10,219 bases of DNA from contig CAZWMK010000086.1 of the NCBI GenBank assembly GCA_964635065.1, positions 1 to 10,219 of the forward strand, written 5' to 3'. This document shows positions 6,576 through 10,219 of this stretch, piece by piece. The notes under the pieces were generated by a model, which saw only the letters and a list, made by a program, of their open reading frames with translations, searched no databases and was not told where the DNA came from. Position 1 is the first letter of the stretch. Each line of letters starts with the position of its first letter. Both the position numbers and the translations under genes were made by a program. The DNA comes from CAZWMK01 sp964635065 (lineage in GTDB: Bacteria > Pseudomonadota > Alphaproteobacteria > Sphingomonadales > Sphingomonadaceae).

Positions 6576-6956
6576 ATGGGTCTGTTCAAATCCTTCTTCA
6601 CCTGGTGGGACGGTCCGACATGGGGCACGCGCCTGTTCACGCGCCGTCATGGCGAGGAAGTCGGACAGGACGCGCAGGGCAACCGCTATTACCAGACAGC
6701 CGACGGCAAACGCCGCTGGGTGATCTTCGCTGGTGAAAACGAAGCCAGCCGCGTCGCTGCCGAATGGCATGGCTGGCTGCACAAGACCACGAACATCCTT
6801 CCCGCCGCCTCGGACATTCCAATCCGCGCGTGGGAGCAGCCTCACCGCAGCAATCCGACGGGATCGGATGACGCCTATCTGCGCGCCGGTGCTCTGCCAG
6901 CCGGTGGCCGCCGCGAGCGCGCGACGGGCGATTATGAAGCCTGGCGTCCCGAATAA
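6576..6956 (+). CDS. NDUFA12-type NADH:ubiquinone oxidoreductase accessory subunit
   Basis: The bacterial homologue of mitochondrial complex I subunit NDUFA12 (B17.2), a peripheral supernumerary subunit found in Alphaproteobacteria; the core nuo genes are elsewhere. The 126-residue product matches the family along its length: FTWWDGPTWGTRLFTRR (8-24), VGQDAQGNRYYQ (29-40), RRWVIFAGENEASRV (46-60), EWHGWLHK (63-70), NPTGSDDAYLRAGALP (93-108) and GDYEAWRPE (118-126). The protein has no signal or membrane segment, as expected for a subunit docked on the cytoplasmic arm. The ATG at 6576 has GGTGG seven bases upstream; in-frame codons before it do not resemble the family. Its TAA shares one base with the ATG of the mlaD-like gene, suggesting one transcript with the two envelope genes that follow. 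Confidence 0.92.
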   Translation: MGLFKSFFTWWDGPTWGTRLFTRRHGEEVGQDAQGNRYYQTADGKRRWVIFAGENEASRVAAEWHGWLHKTTNILPAASDIPIRAWEQPHRSNPTGSDDAYLRAGALPAGGRRERATGDYEAWRPE

Positions 6957-7453
6957 TGCGCGCAGCTTTTCGTGAAAATCTGGTTGAAGCCATCATTGGC
7001 GCGCTCGTCCTCGGCGTTGCGGCCTGGTTCGTGGCCTTTTCCTACGAACGGACGCAAGGCGGTGCCGCAGCAGGAAGCTATCATGTCCTGGCGCGTTTCC
7101 CGAATGCCAGCGGCGTGTCGGTCGGCACCGATGTCCGTGTGTCGGGGCTGAAGGTCGGCACGGTGACCAGCCAGAAGCTGGACCCCGAAAGTTATGAAGC
7201 GGTGCTGACCCTGTCGGTTGATCCCAAGGTCAAGCTGCCGCTCGACAGTTCGGCGGCGATCACTTCCGAAGGCATATTGGGCGGCAATTTCATTTCGCTG
7301 CGGCCTGGCGCGGAAGCCGACATGCTGCGCGAAGGTGATGAAATTACCGATACTTCGGGTTCGGTCGATCTCATGGCGCTGATCGGTTCGGTCGTGAACC
7401 AGACGGCGAGCAGGGCGGCGACCCCCGATTCCAATGGTGAGAACGGGCAGTGA
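6956..7453 (+). CDS. MlaD/MCE-domain protein, inner-membrane anchored
   Basis: The MlaD family is the substrate-binding periplasmic component of the Mla phospholipid transport system, forming hexameric rings attached to the inner-membrane MlaFE transporter. The 165-residue product has a single N-terminal transmembrane anchor (~8-29), an MCE domain (~41-118) with VLARFPNASGVSVGTDVRVS (44-63), GLKVGTV (64-70) and the closing SEGILGGNFISLRPG (104-118), then a short tail rich in small polar residues. Length is slightly under E. coli MlaD. It starts at ATG 6956 overlapping the NDUFA12 stop by one base, and its TGA overlaps the GTG of the DUF2155 gene. No mlaE, mlaF, mlaB or mlaC is alongside, so its transporter partner must be encoded elsewhere in the genome. 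The symbol is withheld because other MCE paralogues could carry it. Confidence 0.87.
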   Translation: MRAAFRENLVEAIIGALVLGVAAWFVAFSYERTQGGAAAGSYHVLARFPNASGVSVGTDVRVSGLKVGTVTSQKLDPESYEAVLTLSVDPKVKLPLDSSAAITSEGILGGNFISLRPGAEADMLREGDEITDTSGSVDLMALIGSVVNQTASRAATPDSNGENGQ

Positions 7454-8055
7454 TCCGGATGCGCGCCGGTCTTGCGCTGGCGACGCTTGGCCTGTCGTCG
7501 ATGGCAGGCGCGCAGGTTCCGGCGGCTGAACCTGCCGGAACGCCGGCCCCCGCGGCCAAGGCCGCACCGGCTGCAAAAGCCCCCGCGCAACCCACCCCCA
7601 TGGCCGCCCGCGTTGCAGGCATTGCCGTCCTCAACAAGGACAGCGGCCGGGTAACGCGGCTCAGCGCGCGACCGGGGCAGGTGCTTCGCCATGAAGCGCT
7701 GACGATTGCCGTGCGTGCTTGCGACAAGAGCGCACCCTGGGTCCACCCCGGTCTGACGGGCGCTTTTTTGCAAATCGACGAACAGCGGATCAACGCCAGG
7801 CCGAGCCGCATCTTTTCGGGCTGGCTGTTCGCCGAATCACCGTCGCTGAATGCGGTTGAAAGCGCGCGCTATGATGTCTGGGTGACAAGTTGCGCGATGA
7901 GCTTTCCTGAAACCGGCCCGGATACGGTTGTTGCCGGTCGTGCACCGGCACAGTCCGCGCCAAAACCGGAAGGCGCATCTCCGTCCCCCGCCAGTGCGTC
8001 GAGCGCGCCGAAATCGGCGGTGGCGGACACAGCAGCGGACAGCCGTGCGCGATAG
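7450..8055 (+). CDS. DUF2155 periplasmic/secreted protein
   Basis: A 201-residue exported protein of the DUF2155 family, whose function is unknown. It has a signal peptide (~1-21, cleavage near AGA|Q), an Ala/Pro-rich linker (23-50), the conserved domain (~54-158) and a disordered Ala/Ser/Pro tail (~163-201). The domain shows GIAVLNKDSGRVTRLSARPG (57-76), IAVRACDKSAPWVHPGLTGA (86-105, with a conserved Cys), IFSGWLFAESPSLNAVES (121-138) and YDVWVTSCAMSFPETG (141-156, second Cys). The two cysteines could form a disulfide; that is inference. The GTG at 7450 overlaps the mlaD-like stop; ATG 7459 three codons later is equally good. From residue 140 to the end the gene is antisense to the 3' end of aat (187 bases). 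The DUF2155/NDUFA12 neighbourhood next to aat is a familiar alphaproteobacterial arrangement. Confidence 0.88.
   Translation: MIRMRAGLALATLGLSSMAGAQVPAAEPAGTPAPAAKAAPAAKAPAQPTPMAARVAGIAVLNKDSGRVTRLSARPGQVLRHEALTIAVRACDKSAPWVHPGLTGAFLQIDEQRINARPSRIFSGWLFAESPSLNAVESARYDVWVTSCAMSFPETGPDTVVAGRAPAQSAPKPEGASPSPASASSAPKSAVADTAADSRAR
7869..8055. other. 187-base convergent antisense coding overlap (aat / DUF2155)
   Basis: DUF2155 residues 140-201 and Aat residues ~183-244 are read from opposite strands of the same DNA. The frames are set so that third codon positions face each other, and first positions face second positions. The overlap covers the last conserved block of DUF2155 (141-158), which is antisense to Aat residues ~226-244. 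Confidence 0.85.
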
Positions 8056-8603
8056 GCGCTGCGGCTGATTTCGTGCGCGCCGAAGCGGGCGAGATGGTCG
8101 GTGAGGAACTGCGTATCAAGCAGGACAAACCCGCCGGTGCGCAGCCGCGCGACCAGATGGGCGAGCGCGCATTTTGACGCATCGCGCACACGGGTGAACA
8201 TCGATTCGCCAAAAAAAGCAGCGCCGATCCGCACGCCATAAAGCCCGCCAACCAGCCGCCCATCCTGCCAGCACTCCACCGAATGGGCATGGCCAAGGCG
8301 GTGAAGCGCCTGATAGGCGTCCAATATGGTGGGGTTGATCCATGTATCCTGCCGTTCGGTCGTCGCTTCGGCGCAGGCTTGCATCACGGCAGCGAAATCG
8401 CGGTCGACATGGTGTGTGAAGCGTTCCTGCCTGAGCGTACGCGCCAGCCGTTGCGGACAGTGAAAGCCATCGAGCGGCAGGATGCCACGCGCTTTCGGTT
8501 CAACCCAGAAAATGTCGGGGGCATCATGACTGTCGGCCATCGGAAACAGCCCGGCGGCATAAGCCCGGAGCAGAAGCGCGGGATCGAGCCGTTCATGGGT
8601 CAT
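7869..8603 (-). CDS. aat: Leucyl/phenylalanyl-tRNA-protein transferase
   Basis: Aat transfers Leu or Phe from aminoacyl-tRNA to proteins with N-terminal Lys or Arg, marking them for ClpS/ClpAP degradation (N-end rule), in the cytoplasm. The 244-residue product carries the family motifs: AYAAGLFPM (14-22), WVEPKARGILPLDGFH (33-48), FTHHVDRDFAAVMQACA (62-78), TWINPTILDAYQALHRLGHA (87-106), HSVECW (107-112), LVGGLYGVRIG (117-127), FFGESMF (130-136), DASKCAL (141-147) and GFVLLDTQFLTDHLARFGA (158-176). The conserved fold is complete by about residue 195. The remaining ~50 residues form an extra tail ending SGPVSGKLIAQLVTQTS, encoded antisense to DUF2155. The ATG at 8603 lies eight bases after the dprA stop, so the two are probably co-transcribed. 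The stop codon at 7869-7871 is the first in frame. Confidence 0.93.
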   Translation of the reverse strand: MTHERLDPALLLRAYAAGLFPMADSHDAPDIFWVEPKARGILPLDGFHCPQRLARTLRQERFTHHVDRDFAAVMQACAEATTERQDTWINPTILDAYQALHRLGHAHSVECWQDGRLVGGLYGVRIGAAFFGESMFTRVRDASKCALAHLVARLRTGGFVLLDTQFLTDHLARFGAHEISRSAYRARLSAAVSATADFGALDALAGDGDAPSGFGADCAGARPATTVSGPVSGKLIAQLVTQTS

Positions 8604-8611
8604 GATCCGGC

Positions 8612-9691
8612 TCAGACGTCGAGCGCGACGCGCCCGCCCGCATGGCGGCTGAGGCGTCCGGCAAGTTCCAGTTCCAGCAGCACCGTCTGGACGATGGCGG
8701 GCGACAGACGGGTGAGGCGAATGAGTTCGTCGACAGCCACAGCGGTCGGACCGAGCAGGCTGATCACAGCGGTCCGATCGGCAGCATCGGCATCGGTCGC
8801 GACGGTCGGCGGGCGATAGGCGCTGTCTTGCGCTGCCATGCGCGGCTGCCAGCCGCTGATCGCCTCGACGATGTCGTCGGCGGATTGCACCAGGGTCGCA
8901 CCGTCGCGGATCAACTGGTTGCACCCTTGCGCGCGCGGATCGAGTGGCGAGCCCGGTACGGCCATCACCTCGCGCCCCTGTTCGCCCGCCAGTCGTGCGG
9001 TGATGAGCGAACCGGATTTCGGAGCGGCCTCGATCACGACCACGCCGCGCGACAGCCCGGCGATGATCCGGTTGCGGCGGGGGAAGTGGCGCGCCTGCGG
9101 TTCGGTTCCCATGGGCTGTTCGGCAACTACCAGCCCCTGTGCGAACAAGGCTTGGTAAAGCGAGGCATTTTCCGGTGGATAGACAGAGTCGAGACCGCCT
9201 GCGATGACGCCGATGGTGCCGCTGGCCAATGCGCCTTGGTGGGCAGCCGTGTCGATGCCGCGCGCCAGGCCCGACACCACGACCAGCCCTGCCTTGCCCA
9301 GTGCATCGGCCAGTCCGCGGGCATAGCGCTGTGCGGCTGCGGACGCATTGCGCGCGCCCACCAGCGCGACGGCAGGCCGCCTGAGCAGCGATGGGTCGCC
9401 GCGAACGGCCATGACCGGCGGGGCGTCGTCGGTTTCAGCGAGGAGCGATGGATAATCAGGGTGGCCGAGGGTGAGCAACGTGCCGCCAAATCGCTGGATC
9501 GCCGCCAGTTCACGCTCGGCCTCGGCAATGCTGGTGATCTTGAGGCTGCGCTTGCCGCCGCGCAGGGCGAGGTCTGGCAGGGCTTCCAGCGCACGCACGG
9601 CAGAGCCAAAGCGGGCGAGCAGCTGACGATAGGTGACCGGACCGACATTTTCGCTGCGGATCAGCCGAAGCGCGGCAAGGTCATGCGTCAT
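8612..9691 (-). CDS. dprA: DNA processing protein DprA (Smf)
   Basis: DprA binds incoming single-stranded DNA during natural transformation and loads RecA on it; the gene is also kept in many bacteria not known to be competent. From ATG 9691 the product is 359 residues with a complete architecture. It has an N-terminal helical SAM-like region (~1-75), then the Rossmann core (~80-285) with VALVGARNAS (108-117), VVSGLARGIDTAAHQGAL (138-155), GVIAGGLDSVYPPEN (161-175), HFPRRNRIIAGLSRG (202-216), SGSLITARLA (226-235), VPGSPLDPRAQG (245-256) and LIRDGATLV (260-268). A C-terminal winged-helix DML1-like domain (~305-359) follows. The start overlaps the last 11 bases of plsY. An in-frame ATG at 9739 would add 16 residues with no family match; neither has a strong ribosome site. 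aat follows eight bases downstream. Confidence 0.93.
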   Translation of the reverse strand: MTHDLAALRLIRSENVGPVTYRQLLARFGSAVRALEALPDLALRGGKRSLKITSIAEAERELAAIQRFGGTLLTLGHPDYPSLLAETDDAPPVMAVRGDPSLLRRPAVALVGARNASAAAQRYARGLADALGKAGLVVVSGLARGIDTAAHQGALASGTIGVIAGGLDSVYPPENASLYQALFAQGLVVAEQPMGTEPQARHFPRRNRIIAGLSRGVVVIEAAPKSGSLITARLAGEQGREVMAVPGSPLDPRAQGCNQLIRDGATLVQSADDIVEAISGWQPRMAAQDSAYRPPTVATDADAADRTAVISLLGPTAVAVDELIRLTRLSPAIVQTVLLELELAGRLSRHAGGRVALDV

Positions 9692-10219
9692 GGGCGTTAC
9701 TGTCTGACCGACGGTCGCCGATCCTGGTTTCGGTACCATCGCTCAGGCGGCGGATATTCTCCCGGTGTTTCCACAGCACGATGATCGCCATGCCCCACAG
9801 GGCGAAGGCGACATCATAGCGTCCAAGGACAAGCGCGGGGACAGGAGCGGATGTTGCAGCCAGCATGCCGCCAACCGAACTGTAGCGCGTCAGTCGCGCC
9901 GCAACGATCCAGACGACGGCAAAGCACAGGCCGGCAGGCCAGAACAGCGCAACCGCGACACCCAGCATGGTTGCCACACCCTTGCCACCGCGAAACAGCA
10001 GCCACAGCGGATAGACATGACCAAGAAAAGCCGCGATGCCAGCCAGATGCTCGCTGCCGGGCGCATAATGGCGCGCGAGCAGAACGGCCACGGCGCCCTT
10101 GCCGGCATCGAGCAGCAGGGTGGCGGCAGCCAGCCCCTTGCGGCCTGTCCGCAACACATTGGTCGTGCCGATGTTGCCCGATCCGATCTTGCGGATATCG
10201 CCCGCGCCGCCCGCCCAGG
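9681..10219 (-). CDS. plsY: Acyl-phosphate glycerol-3-phosphate acyltransferase PlsY, N-terminus cut by window edge
   Basis: PlsY is the integral inner-membrane enzyme that transfers an acyl group from acyl-phosphate to glycerol-3-phosphate, the first committed step of phospholipid synthesis. The reading frame is open to the right edge; 178 residues are visible and roughly the first 25-30 are missing. The three family motifs are present: GSGNIGTTNVLRTGRK near the visible start, FRGGKGVAT in the middle, and HRENIRRLSDGTETRI near the end. Several hydrophobic spans lie between them (for example LAGIAAFLGHVYPLWLL and VALFWPAGLCFAVVWIVAA). The 3' end overlaps the dprA start by 11 bases, so plsY, dprA and aat look like one transcript. 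A GTG at 10157 could be mistaken for the start, but it lies inside the first conserved motif. Confidence 0.94.
   Translation of the reverse strand, partial: WAGGAGDIRKIGSGNIGTTNVLRTGRKGLAAATLLLDAGKGAVAVLLARHYAPGSEHLAGIAAFLGHVYPLWLLFRGGKGVATMLGVAVALFWPAGLCFAVVWIVAARLTRYSSVGGMLAATSAPVPALVLGRYDVAFALWGMAIIVLWKHRENIRRLSDGTETRIGDRRSDSNAHDA

Noticed and set aside
8604..8924. N-terminal extension of aat back to a GTG at 8924
   Set aside because: The extra 107 residues are Arg/Pro-rich out-of-frame dprA sequence; the family match begins at ATG 8603.
8642..9784. Long plus-strand open frame of 380 codons opposite dprA
   Set aside because: Translation resembles antisense noise of a GC-rich gene, and dprA on the other strand has complete family motifs.
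1..10219. CRISPR arrays, tRNA or rRNA genes, insertion sequences, toxin-antitoxin or phage defence genes
   Set aside because: I saw no repeat-spacer pattern, no tRNA-like cloverleaf, no transposase motif and no compositional break; the window looks like ordinary chromosomal backbone.

Overview
The window is compact, GC-rich (roughly 63-65% by eye) bacterial chromosome with about a dozen closely packed genes on both strands. The gene set and protein styles point to an alphaproteobacterium, most likely a sphingomonad (Sphingomonadaceae). The markers are a complex I NDUFA12-type subunit, a DUF2155 protein facing aat, a double cold-shock-domain protein coupled to a DUF192 lipoprotein, a short divergent RecX, and a fatty acyl-AMP ligase. 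There is no tRNA, rRNA, insertion sequence, phage gene or CRISPR array, and no gene-free stretch over 300 bases.

Layout: (1) 1-1466, minus strand: a fatty acyl-AMP ligase whose C-terminus runs off the left edge. (2) 1631-2158, plus: recX, divergent from the ligase. (3) 2122-5274, minus: a tight three-gene unit transcribed coxG-like > xdhC-like > fused molybdopterin-binding/MocA-like nucleotidyltransferase. These are maturation and accessory genes for a molybdenum hydroxylase (CO dehydrogenase/xanthine dehydrogenase family), but no hydroxylase structural gene is in the window. (4) 5429-6471, plus: a double cold-shock-domain protein whose stop overlaps the start of a DUF192 lipoprotein gene. 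(5) 6576-8055, plus: NDUFA12-like, MlaD-like and DUF2155 genes with stop/start overlaps, so probably one transcript. (6) 7869-10219, minus: plsY (N-terminus off the right edge) > dprA > aat, also tightly packed.

The two convergent junctions are unusual. recX and the molybdopterin gene overlap tail to tail by 37 bases. DUF2155 and aat overlap by 187 bases in antisense, so that the last ~60 residues of each protein are encoded by the same DNA. No rho-independent terminator is visible at either junction.

Functionally this is mostly envelope and core-metabolism housekeeping: lipid precursor activation (ligase, PlsY), inner-membrane-anchored lipid transport (MlaD), envelope proteins (DUF192, DUF2155), respiration (NDUFA12), DNA recombination control (RecX, DprA) and N-end-rule tagging (Aat). 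I did not find a clearly new defence or mobile system. The points most worth following up are the aat/DUF2155 antisense coding overlap, the molybdoenzyme maturation unit without a visible enzyme, and the Lys-to-His change in the ligase P-loop.
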